A stretch of 36,760 bases of DNA. It comes from JAAYJM01 sp964498585. Its GTDB lineage: Bacteria; Bacteroidota; Ignavibacteria; Kapaibacteriales; UBA2268. The stretch spans positions 1 through 36,760 of the forward strand of contig CAZCHH010000035.1 in NCBI GenBank assembly GCA_964498585.1. The letters are read 5' to 3'. Shown in pieces: positions 7,695 through 15,847 of this stretch. Position numbers and translations under genes: made by a program. Position 1 is the first letter of the stretch. Every line of letters begins with the position of its first letter. The notes under the pieces were generated by a model. That model did not search any database. It was not told the origin of the DNA and was given only the letters and a program-made list of their open reading frames with translations.

Positions 7695-8474
7695 ATGGAA
7701 AAAAAATCATCATTTTTTATTATTGCAGGTCCTTGTGTTATCGAATCAAAAGAAATGCTTTTTGAAGTCGCTGCGGAATTAAAAAAGATTTGCTCAAAAT
7801 ACCATATTGAATATATTTTTAAATCTTCATATAAAAAAGCAAACAGGACCAGTGCTAATTCTTTCACCGGTATTGGCGATGAAACTGCATTAAGCTATCT
7901 GGCTGATATAAAGAAAAAATTTAACATTAGAGTTCTAACAGACATTCACTCAATTGAAGAAGCATATTTAGCAAGTAAATATGTTGATATTTTGCAAATT
8001 CCGGCTTTCCTTTGCCGTCAAACTGAACTTTTGCAGGCAGCAGCAAAAACAGGAAAGACTGTTAATATAAAAAAAGGACAATTTCTTGCCCCTGAAGATA
8101 TGGGGAAAGCAGCAGAGAAAGTCAAGTTAGAAGGAAACAATAATATTTGGCTTACTGAACGAGGTACTTTTTTTGGCTATCATAATCTTGTTGTTGATTT
8201 TCGTTCTTTAATTATTATGAAAGAATTTGGATATCCGGTGATTTATGATGCAACTCATTCAGTCCAACTACCTTCAAAAAGTGAAGTTTCTTCCGGACAG
8301 CCCCAGTTTATTCTTCCTCTTGCAAGAGCTGCTGCTGCTGTTGGAATAGACGGGCTTTTTTTTGAAACACATCCTGAGCCAGCCAAAGCAAAAAGCGACT
8401 CTGCTTCGCAACTCGCTCTTAATCAAGCAGAAGAGTTAATCGAGCAAGTATTGAGAATATTAGAAAGAGATTAA
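7695..8474 (+). CDS. kdsA: 3-deoxy-8-phosphooctulonate (Kdo-8-P) synthase, metal-type
   Basis: A 259-residue cytoplasmic enzyme that joins phosphoenolpyruvate and arabinose 5-phosphate to make Kdo-8-phosphate for lipopolysaccharide inner core. Diagnostic motifs: AGPCVIES, FKSSYKKANRTS, IPAFLCRQTELL, KKGQFLAPEDM, TERGTFFGYHNLVVDFRSL and YDATHSVQLPS. The Cys in AGPCVIE is the metal ligand found in the metal-dependent class (as in Aquifex), where the metal-independent E. coli enzyme has Asn, so this one is predicted to need a divalent metal. The gene is alone on the plus strand, divergent from purS. It indicates an LPS-bearing outer membrane. Confidence 0.96.
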   Translation: MEKKSSFFIIAGPCVIESKEMLFEVAAELKKICSKYHIEYIFKSSYKKANRTSANSFTGIGDETALSYLADIKKKFNIRVLTDIHSIEEAYLASKYVDILQIPAFLCRQTELLQAAAKTGKTVNIKKGQFLAPEDMGKAAEKVKLEGNNNIWLTERGTFFGYHNLVVDFRSLIIMKEFGYPVIYDATHSVQLPSKSEVSSGQPQFILPLARAAAAVGIDGLFFETHPEPAKAKSDSASQLALNQAEELIEQVLRILERD

Positions 8475-8532
8475 AATATGAATTATAATTTCAGAGCTCC
8501 TGATGCTTCGTAGTTTTTTATTTTACAATTTT

Positions 8533-8557
8533 GTCATTCTTTACGAGGCAAATCTCC
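8533..8557 (+). repeat. GTCATTC-type repeat relic
   Basis: Bases 8533-8557 read gtcattctttacgaggca followed by aatctcc, the shape of the dispersed GTCATTC...GA(A/G)G...ATCTC repeat whose best copy is at 20336-20363. It lies between the convergent kdsA and cheA genes. There is no clear hairpin or T-run. Confidence 0.4.
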
Positions 8558-8595
8558 TAACTCTTTTATTTTTTATAAGGTAAGGTGTTTTGATA

Positions 8596-10521
8596 TTAAG
8601 CAGAAAATCTAATTAATTCAGTTTTAGAAAAAGAAATTTCAACTAGTTCCTGAACATCAATAATCATAATAACTTTACCATCACCGAGAATAGTTGACCC
8701 AGCCAATCCCTTGATATTGCCAAGATATTCGCCGAGAGCTTTAATAACGATTTCCTGTTGTCCCAGCAGCTCATCAACTATTAATCCAATCCGAAGTAAC
8801 CCAATACCAACAACCACAACATATTGGTTTTTATTTAAATATGAAATATCCTTAAGATTTAAGACATCACCCATTTTAACTAGTGGAATAATATCTTCTC
8901 GCAATCTAATAACATCTTTATGATTAATAGAACAAATACTATCTTTATTGAGAGCAAGAACTTCAATCACTGAACTCAACGGAATAGCAAAAGTTTCATT
9001 CCCTGCTTTAACGAGCAAACCTTGAATAATTGCTAAAGTTAAAGGTAATTTAATAATAAATTTAGTATATTTCTCTTCTTCGGATTCAATATCAATAATT
9101 CCTTTTAGTTTCTGAATATTTGTCATCACGACATCCATTCCAACGCCTCTACCTGAAAATTTTGTAACAAGCGAAGCAGTACTAAACCCGGGTTGAAAAA
9201 TTAGCTGAAAAATTTCTCTTTTAGTCATTTGATTTGCTTGTTCAAGAGTAATCATATCTTTTTGGATAGCTTTATCAATTATTTTTTTAATATCCAATCC
9301 TTTCCCGTCATCAGTAATTGTCATAATTATTGCATTTCCTTCCTGCTCTGCATCTAAAATAATATTACCTTCAGCAGATTTGCCATTTGCAACTCGTTCT
9401 TCTGGAGTTTCAATTCCATGGTCGCAGGAATTTCTTAACAAGTGAAGCAAAGGATTGTTGAGCTTTTCGATTATCCCTATATCAATTTCAGTGTCTTCAC
9501 CTTTTACAATAAGATTAATTTTTTTTCCAAATTCTTTTGATAATTCACGGACAATACGAGGAGCTTTCTGGTATAATTTAGAAATAGGCACCATACGCAT
9601 TTTCATAACCGCTGACTGAATTTCTGAGGTAACTAAATCTATTTGGGCTGTTGCATCAAAAATTTCACGAATAAAGTTTTTATTGCAATTTTCTAATTCT
9701 ATCGATTCAGCTATTTGAGACAGCCGATTTCTTCCAAGAACTAATTCGCCAGATAAATTCATTAATGCTTCAACTCTATTTAAGTCAATTCTTATCGTAT
9801 CTGAACTAATACCAGAATATGATAAACTTTTTACTTCAGAATAGTTGTTTAACAATGAATATAATTTATTGTCATCGTTTAAATTAGAAGGTTCAGAATT
9901 GTTTTTTTGAGTAGAATCAATATCATACTCATTTTCAAAGTCCTGATTAAAAGCAGTTTCATCAATAGATAAATTCAAATTTAAAAAATCACCAGATTTC
10001 TTTAACAAATCCTGTTTACTTAAAATATCATCAAGGTTACTTTTATTTTCTTCATTATGAACAGTATCAAAATTTCTTAATGTTTGATTTTGTTTAGTCA
10101 ATTCGTTTGAATTTAATTCATAACTGGTATTTATTTGTTTTAATGTCTCAATAGTTCGGCTATAATCAACAGGTTCAAAATTATCTGCTTTCACTTTGTC
10201 TAAAAGCAATTTTAACCAATCGTGGACTTCGAGCAAAATATCAATTATATTTAAATCTACTTTCAATTCAGAGCGTCTCAACTTGTTCAAAATATCTTCA
10301 GCAAGATGAGTAATATAAGACATCGACTCAATACCCATAAAAGAACTAGTCCCCTTAATTGTATGAAAACTTCTAAATAATTTATTTAATATTTCGATGT
10401 CTTCACAATTATTTTCTAAAACTATCAAGTCATTTGAAATTGATTCAAGAAGTTCCTGTGTGTCTATTAGAAAGCCATTGAATAGCTCCTGAATTTCTTT
10501 GTCCTGTTCTGAAATACTCAT
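8596..10521 (-). CDS. cheA: Chemotaxis-type histidine kinase CheA
   Basis: A 641-residue cytoplasmic histidine kinase that passes phosphate from ATP to its own Hpt histidine and then to CheY-type receivers. Domains: Hpt about 1-110 with His53 in SFHTIKGTSSFMG; an Asn/Ser-rich linker about 130-235 with no recognisable CheY-docking P2 domain; dimerisation helices about 242-315; ATP-binding domain about 320-497 (N box NPLLHLLRNSCDHGIE, DDGKGLD, and FSGRGVGMDVV); CheW-like domain about 500-641. It is the last gene of the signalling block, separated from the 143-aa gene by 258 bases holding a long inverted repeat. No receptor or CheW is nearby, so inputs are unknown. Confidence 0.96.
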   Translation of the reverse strand: MSISEQDKEIQELFNGFLIDTQELLESISNDLIVLENNCEDIEILNKLFRSFHTIKGTSSFMGIESMSYITHLAEDILNKLRRSELKVDLNIIDILLEVHDWLKLLLDKVKADNFEPVDYSRTIETLKQINTSYELNSNELTKQNQTLRNFDTVHNEENKSNLDDILSKQDLLKKSGDFLNLNLSIDETAFNQDFENEYDIDSTQKNNSEPSNLNDDNKLYSLLNNYSEVKSLSYSGISSDTIRIDLNRVEALMNLSGELVLGRNRLSQIAESIELENCNKNFIREIFDATAQIDLVTSEIQSAVMKMRMVPISKLYQKAPRIVRELSKEFGKKINLIVKGEDTEIDIGIIEKLNNPLLHLLRNSCDHGIETPEERVANGKSAEGNIILDAEQEGNAIIMTITDDGKGLDIKKIIDKAIQKDMITLEQANQMTKREIFQLIFQPGFSTASLVTKFSGRGVGMDVVMTNIQKLKGIIDIESEEEKYTKFIIKLPLTLAIIQGLLVKAGNETFAIPLSSVIEVLALNKDSICSINHKDVIRLREDIIPLVKMGDVLNLKDISYLNKNQYVVVVGIGLLRIGLIVDELLGQQEIVIKALGEYLGNIKGLAGSTILGDGKVIMIIDVQELVEISFSKTELIRFSA

Positions 10522-10580
10522 AAAATTAGTTAATTTTAAAAATTATTAAAAAAAATTTCTATCTCTTGATTATTATTATC

Positions 10581-10685
10581 TCACCTTACGCAATTCCTCT
10601 TTTGAGAAATGAAAAAGTGTAGTTTTCTCACATTTTTTAATCCACTTTTCTTATTCCCCTCTCAAGAGGGGAATGCGTAAGGTGA
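10581..10685. repeat. Long imperfect inverted repeat upstream of cheA
   Basis: The left arm tcaccttacgcaattcctct... (10581-10607) pairs with the right arm ending gcgtaaggtga (10661-10685); about 25 bases pair with few mismatches. The right side also holds its own hairpin, attcccctc (10653-10661) with gaggggaat (10666-10674). Related decayed copies lie at 1445-1600. It looks like a dispersed, non-coding hairpin element; inside the signalling block it could attenuate cheA transcription or shape mRNA ends. Confidence 0.8.
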
Positions 10686-10779
10686 ATTATTATTATACTT
10701 ATATTTCTATCTATATTTTCTATATTATGTAAAATAATTTATATAACCTCTTTATATTTATTATATTTATATCTATTAC

Positions 10780-11211
10780 TTAATATAAAGGATAATTGTT
10801 TTTAACAATATCACCAGAAAGAATATATTGAATATCCTTATCTTTTTGAATTGCATCATATATTAATTCAACAATTTTAAAATGATTATTATTTTTTTGA
10901 GTGTTAGTTCCAATTTTTTTAATATTTGAAGAAATTATATTAACATTATCAGAAAGTTCATCAATTACCCCAATAATATTAGTAGTAGAATACTCTGAAG
11001 TTTTCGAATCATTAGAAAGTTGATTAATAGAATTAGGAACACTTTTCAAGTATTCTTCAATAGTAATATTCATTTCGTCAAGCAATGGTTTAATTTCATT
11101 TGTGAATATATAAATTTCTTCAAGAAATGGAATAACTCTCTGTTTAAAAATAGATAAAGTTCTCAATTCCAGAGTTTTTTTTATATCGTATGTATTATCT
11201 GTTTCATTCAT
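10780..11211 (-). CDS. Unknown protein inside the Che-like cluster
   Basis: A 143-residue cytoplasmic protein with no signal peptide or membrane segment. I do not recognise it. It is acidic to neutral, predicted largely helical: about residues 18-55 (SIFKQRVIPFLEEIYIFTNE and on) and about 80-105 (GVIDELSDNVNIISSNIKKI), with an Asn/Ser-rich stretch between them. Position between cheY and cheA suggests a partner of the phosphorelay, for example a scaffold, phosphatase (CheZ-like role) or coupling protein, but no catalytic DxxxQ-type CheZ motif is clear. The gaps on both sides (237 and 258 bases) are larger than elsewhere in the block, so it may have its own promoter. Confidence 0.65.
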   Translation of the reverse strand: MNETDNTYDIKKTLELRTLSIFKQRVIPFLEEIYIFTNEIKPLLDEMNITIEEYLKSVPNSINQLSNDSKTSEYSTTNIIGVIDELSDNVNIISSNIKKIGTNTQKNNNHFKIVELIYDAIQKDKDIQYILSGDIVKNNYPLY

Positions 11212-11448
11212 AAAGAAAACTATTAATATATTAAAAATAAAGTATATTGTCTTTTTTTACAGTGATTTCTTTTTAATATTTATTGAGTTATTATCATAAT
11301 TAAATAATTATTAACTCAAAATTGAGTGCATCAATTATTCAGGTTTAAATCACATACAGTAAACATATAACAGTCAAATACTTAAATGATTTTATTTGAT
11401 AAATATTTAAGAATATATATAAAGATATTATGAATTAATTCGAACGCA

Positions 11449-11814
11449 TCAACTTAAATATTTTGATACTTCATATTGAATCCGCTTGGTATTAAACGGT
11501 TTTATTAAATATGAATTTGCACCGGCAGCTAATCCTTTTGAAATATCTTCTTCTTTTGAAAGAGAAGACAATATAATTATTGGCAACTCCTTATAATCTG
11601 ACAGAGACCTAACATTTTTAATTAAAGAGAAACCATCAATATTAGGCATATTTAAGTCAGTAATAAGTAAATCAATTTTTTCATTAGGAATTTTTTCTAA
11701 TGCTTCCATACCATCTTCAGCCGTAATAATTCTATAACCCAATATTTTCAGTGAGATAGTTATAAACTTTCTTATTGAGTTTGAATCTTCAGCTACTAAT
11801 ATAGTTTTTGACAT
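11449..11814 (-). CDS. cheY: Single-domain response regulator, CheY-like
   Basis: A 121-residue receiver domain and nothing else. The acidic pocket (E9, D10 in LVAEDSNS), phospho-acceptor Asp53 in DLLITDLNMPNIDGF, the switch Ser in IIILSSLS and Lys105 in YLIKPF are all present, so it should accept phosphate from the CheA Hpt domain. It lacks an output domain and must act by binding a partner. It lies 62 bases after cheR. In flagellar bacteria the partner is the motor switch; no motor genes are here, so the target in this organism is open. Confidence 0.92.
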   Translation of the reverse strand: MSKTILVAEDSNSIRKFITISLKILGYRIITAEDGMEALEKIPNEKIDLLITDLNMPNIDGFSLIKNVRSLSDYKELPIIILSSLSKEEDISKGLAAGANSYLIKPFNTKRIQYEVSKYLS

Positions 11815-11876
11815 TATTTTATTAATATATATTTAAACAATAATAATTTACAAATATTTTTTTTTAAATTATAAAT

Positions 11877-12791
11877 TTATTCTTTTTTATAAGCCATAGC
11901 TTTAGTCAAGTGCATAAGTTTAAATGCTTTAGAAATTCCATGCAGCGATTCGGAATATCCGATAAACAGATATCCATCTTTGTTTAAAGAATCATATAAA
12001 GAAGAAATGACTTTTTGCTTAGACTTTAAGTCAAAATAAATTAGAACATTGCAGCAAAAAATAATATCGCAGCCACTTATTGTCCTCATTTGTTGAGAGT
12101 CAAATAAATTTATATTTGTAAACCTAACCAACTTTTTAACTTCATCGTTGATTCTGTAATTAATTCCATCTTTTATGAAGTACTTGTTTAAATAATAAGA
12201 AGGTACATTTCTTATGGAATAATTCTTATAAACACCGTGTCTAGCAACATCAAGAACAGAATTATTAATATCGGTTCCAAGAATTTGGAAATGGATATCA
12301 GGATAAGCTGGTTTAAGTTTTTCTAAAACTAAAAGAGCAAGTGTATATGCCTCTTCACCTGTTGAGCTTGCAGCACTCCAAATTTTAAAAATTCGATTGC
12401 CAAGGGCTTGTTTTGTTTCAATTAATTTGGGAGCTATTGTTCTTTCGAAAACCTCTAGTTGCTGCTCGGCGCGGAAGAAATATGTTTCATTTATTGTAAT
12501 TGCCTGAAATAAGCTGTTTAATTCTGCTCTATTGTTAAAAGAAAGTAATAATTTAACATAGTCGTTGTAATTTGTTAATTGATTGGCAACAAGACGTTTT
12601 GCTATTCTGCTTTCTAATAGATATTTTTTACTTTCTGAATAATAAATTCCACTTTTCTGATAAATAATATCTCTAATCTGCAAAAAATCTTCATCAGTCA
12701 TCTGAATCTGATAATCAGTCATCTTAGATTGATAAGGAAAGTTTATAGTTCCTTCCTGTTTAGAAAAAGGAAATTTGAATAAATCGCTCAT
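11877..12791 (-). CDS. cheR: Chemoreceptor glutamate methyltransferase CheR
   Basis: A 304-residue SAM-dependent methyltransferase that methylates receptor glutamates for adaptation. An N-terminal helical domain (about 27-95, DEDFLQIRDIIYQKSGIYYS) precedes the catalytic domain, with the SAM-binding motif FKIWSAASSTGEEAYTLALL (about 140-160), ILGTDINNSVLDVAR, and FCCNVLIYFD near the C-terminus. Arg residues expected for receptor binding follow NETYFFR. It lies 16 bases after the HEAT-repeat gene, so the two are probably co-translated. No CheB methylesterase is in the window, so reversal of methylation must come from elsewhere or be absent. Confidence 0.95.
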   Translation of the reverse strand: MSDLFKFPFSKQEGTINFPYQSKMTDYQIQMTDEDFLQIRDIIYQKSGIYYSESKKYLLESRIAKRLVANQLTNYNDYVKLLLSFNNRAELNSLFQAITINETYFFRAEQQLEVFERTIAPKLIETKQALGNRIFKIWSAASSTGEEAYTLALLVLEKLKPAYPDIHFQILGTDINNSVLDVARHGVYKNYSIRNVPSYYLNKYFIKDGINYRINDEVKKLVRFTNINLFDSQQMRTISGCDIIFCCNVLIYFDLKSKQKVISSLYDSLNKDGYLFIGYSESLHGISKAFKLMHLTKAMAYKKE

Positions 12792-12807
12792 AATTCATTT
12801 AGATTAA

Positions 12808-14100
12808 TCATAAAAGTTCATTTAAAAACAGCCGTTCAGCAATTTCGTGGATTTCCTGCTTTTCTTCTCCTGAAGCATTTATATTGTATGTCATTAATTC
12901 TTCAATTGTTTTGGAATAATTAATACTTAAAAGTATTTCCAATATATTATCAGAGTTGCCCTTACCAAGTATGATAATTAAACGAACTATTGTTTTTATT
13001 AATTGGTCTATATTTTCCTGACGAGCATAATCTACAAATAGTGGTAATAAAGATAAAAATTCAATGTAGGTTAAAATTGGTTTTTTCTGATTAAACAGAT
13101 TTATAAAGAATTTTTCTACAACATTAGTATCAGAATTCGCTAAAATATTAAATAGGATTTGTTTCTGGGAATCAACTCTATCATATCTTATTTCATTCAA
13201 TAAAGCAGGTATATCTCCAATAAAAAAAGAATCACCTAATGCAATTAAGCCAGCAGCTCTTGTTTCTGAATCTTCATCAAACAAAGCTTTTCTTGCTATG
13301 CCCCTGTATTCCATTGGTAGTTCGGGATTAAAATTATTGCGAAAACTAATTGCTAATATTGTTTTTAACATTATTGGTTGTATCTCTTCAGGAAATGAAA
13401 TAATATCTTGCATTAATCTGTCAACAATACTTATCCTGTCTGAAATTTGAGCAAGTGCTTCTAAGCAGGCAGTTTGAATAAAAAAGTCTTCTTCACTGAA
13501 AAACTTGTCAATAATAAAATCCTGTGCTTCATCTCCGTCAATTTTACTTAATGCTTCTATAATCACTGGTTTAAAATCTTCGTTATTTTCGTAAAGTGGT
13601 AAGAAATACTCAATACTTTCTTTTGCTTTTAATTTACCTAATCCGTCAATAGCTGATGCAATAATATTTGGATTAACATCTTCTAATAAGCTGATGAATG
13701 CTTTAATTGAATTTTCAGTTCCGATTGTTCCAAGAATGTCAGAAGCAAACTGTTTTACATAATCGTCATTGTGTTGCAAATACTTCAATAAAGCTGGCTC
13801 TGCTGATGTTCCAATTTTTAATAAAATATCACCTGCTAAATTTCTTAGTTCTATTTCTTTGCTTGATATAAAATGAACAATATGTTCTGCAACCTGTTCA
13901 CCCAATTCAATTGGTGGATTGGATAATGCGCGGTAGCAAATATCTTTCAATCCGTTATCATTATCTGACAAACCTTGAATAAATGCTTTTATAATTTCTG
14001 CATTATATATTCCGGTATCTATTAAACCAATAGCTGCTTCTCTTTTTAGCTCATTATCACTATTGCTTTTTAATAAATCAATATATTTCGTAATATCCAT
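12808..14100 (-). CDS. HEAT-repeat protein in the Che-like cluster
   Basis: A 430-residue cytoplasmic protein made largely of HEAT-type helical pairs. Typical units are EAAIGLIDTGIYNAEIIKAF, RNLAGDILLKIGTSAEPALL, KQFASDILGTIGTENSIKAF, ASAIDGLGKLKAKESIEYFL and QTACLEALAQISDRISIVDR, each with the Ala-hairpin-Ile/Gly spacing of HEAT/PBS-lyase-like repeats. Such solenoids bind proteins and have no catalysis of their own. It is followed after 16 bases by cheR and preceded by the NtrC-type regulator, so a role as scaffold or adaptor for the receptor-methylation or phosphorelay proteins is likely by context (inference). Confidence 0.85.
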   Translation of the reverse strand: MDITKYIDLLKSNSDNELKREAAIGLIDTGIYNAEIIKAFIQGLSDNDNGLKDICYRALSNPPIELGEQVAEHIVHFISSKEIELRNLAGDILLKIGTSAEPALLKYLQHNDDYVKQFASDILGTIGTENSIKAFISLLEDVNPNIIASAIDGLGKLKAKESIEYFLPLYENNEDFKPVIIEALSKIDGDEAQDFIIDKFFSEEDFFIQTACLEALAQISDRISIVDRLMQDIISFPEEIQPIMLKTILAISFRNNFNPELPMEYRGIARKALFDEDSETRAAGLIALGDSFFIGDIPALLNEIRYDRVDSQKQILFNILANSDTNVVEKFFINLFNQKKPILTYIEFLSLLPLFVDYARQENIDQLIKTIVRLIIILGKGNSDNILEILLSINYSKTIEELMTYNINASGEEKQEIHEIAERLFLNELL

Positions 14101-14268
14101 AGTTTATTATGATTAATTTAAAATAGAATCAATAAAATCTTTTTATTTTTTTATATTCAAAAAATCAGCATTTATTTAATAAAAATCAACAATAATAAAT
14201 TTAACAGAAAAAAACAAAAAAATAAATAGTAAAATACAAATAATAAAACTGATTAATTGAAAGGAATT

Positions 14269-15699
14269 TTAAGATATATTTTCTCCACTAATGTTAATAC
14301 CTAATTGTTCTATTCTGTATTTTAGTTTAGCACTTGAAATAGCTAATAATTCAGCAGCTTTATTGGGGTTTCCATTAGCAATATTCATAGTCTGAACAAT
14401 TAAGTCCTTAAGAACATCTGACATTTGAACTCCTTTGTTAGAAATTTGAAGTAAATGCTGATTTTTCTTCAATTCAACAGGAGTGTTCATTGTAGCTGAT
14501 GTTGGATAACCTTGTAGGATTGAATTATTTAAAAAATTTATAGATTCTATTGTAACAATATCATTTGTTTCAAGTAGAACTACTCTTTCAATTACATTCC
14601 TTAATTCCCTTATATTTCCTTTCCAGTGATAATGTTGTAATAATTCAACTGCATCCGGGGAGAAACCAGTTATATTTTTAGCAAATTTTTGATTGAATTC
14701 ATTAATAAAAGAAGAAGCTAACTGAATTATATCAGCACCTCTTTCGCGTAGGGGAGGAAGAATTATTCGGGCAACATTTAATCTGTAAAAAAGGTCTTCA
14801 CGGAATTTTTCTTCCATAACCAATTTTTCTATATCTTTATTTGTAGAAGCAATTACTCTAACATCAACGCTAACTTCTTTTGCTCCACCTAACCTGTAAA
14901 AACTTCTTTCCTGCAAAACGCGTAGAAGTTTTACTTGCAGTTCTGGACTTAACTCAGCAATTTCATCAAGAACGATTGTGCCATGCTGGGCTTGTTCAAA
15001 CTTGCCGTGTCGAACTTTTTCAGTTGCACCTGTAAAAGCTCCTTTTTCATAACCGAACAATTCATTTTCTGCAAGTTCTCGTGGGATTGCTCCGCAGTTG
15101 AGTGTAACAAAGGGTCCCCTTGCCCGACTGGAATGATTATGGATATATCTGGCAAACAGTTCCTTGCCCGTTCCTGATTCGCCAAGAATAAGAACAGTTG
15201 TATCTGCACGGGCAACAATTTTCGCTATTTCCAGTGCTTTAAGCATACCTTCAGATTCACCTAATATTTCATTAGGTTGCTCACGCAGGAGCTGTTCATC
15301 TAATAAATTTACACGCCGCCGTAAGTCAAAATTATGCAATGCCTTTTCTACTGAAATTTCCAGCTGCTCAACGTCAAGTGGTTTAATTATGAAATCTTCA
15401 GCACCAAGCTTCATTGCACGAATTGCCATTTTTATATCAGAAAAAGCAGTCATCATAATTACAGGTGCAATTAAACCTTGATTACGCAAGTTTTCTAAAA
15501 TATCCAAACCGTTGTTAGAACCTAAAAATAGGTCTAATAATACTAAATCCGGACTCAATAAATGCAATTCATTTTCTGCTTGAACAGGGTCTAAATAAGC
15601 GACTACTCTTTTATACTTTGAAGCCATTATATCTCTTACTGTTTGATTGACTTGCGGGTCGTCTTCTATTATGACTATAGTGTAATTTTGTAATTGCAT
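14269..15699 (-). CDS. Sigma-54-dependent response regulator, NtrC family
   Basis: A 476-residue transcription activator. The receiver domain is about 1-122 with phospho-acceptor Asp56 (LVLLDLFLG) and Lys106. The AAA+ domain is about 145-385 with Walker A GESGTGKE (173-180), the sigma-54 contact loop GAFTGA (220-225), Walker B IVLDEI, and arginine-finger region FREDLFYRLNV. A Fis-type helix-turn-helix sits at about 440-466 (NPNKAAELLAISSAKLKYRI). It should activate RpoN promoters when phosphorylated. It is the first gene of the signalling block, 168 bases before the HEAT gene, with no partner kinase other than the CheA in the same block. Targets are unknown. Confidence 0.96.
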   Translation of the reverse strand: MQLQNYTIVIIEDDPQVNQTVRDIMASKYKRVVAYLDPVQAENELHLLSPDLVLLDLFLGSNNGLDILENLRNQGLIAPVIMMTAFSDIKMAIRAMKLGAEDFIIKPLDVEQLEISVEKALHNFDLRRRVNLLDEQLLREQPNEILGESEGMLKALEIAKIVARADTTVLILGESGTGKELFARYIHNHSSRARGPFVTLNCGAIPRELAENELFGYEKGAFTGATEKVRHGKFEQAQHGTIVLDEIAELSPELQVKLLRVLQERSFYRLGGAKEVSVDVRVIASTNKDIEKLVMEEKFREDLFYRLNVARIILPPLRERGADIIQLASSFINEFNQKFAKNITGFSPDAVELLQHYHWKGNIRELRNVIERVVLLETNDIVTIESINFLNNSILQGYPTSATMNTPVELKKNQHLLQISNKGVQMSDVLKDLIVQTMNIANGNPNKAAELLAISSAKLKYRIEQLGINISGENIS

Positions 15700-15847
15700 T
15701 TCGTTTTTTGCATTTATTATTAATAAACAAAATTAATGAAATTTGTTTATTTTTCTAAAATTTAATTGTGAAAAATGTCATTTTTATTGAAATAATTTAT
15801 TTTTTTCATATTTTTTAGTAATTTTAACTTTTTTGGAAATTGAAAAA

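Noticed and set aside
15833..15847. TTG start for the GT39-like gene
   Set aside because: The bases just after this TTG form the Shine-Dalgarno for the in-frame ATG at 15848.
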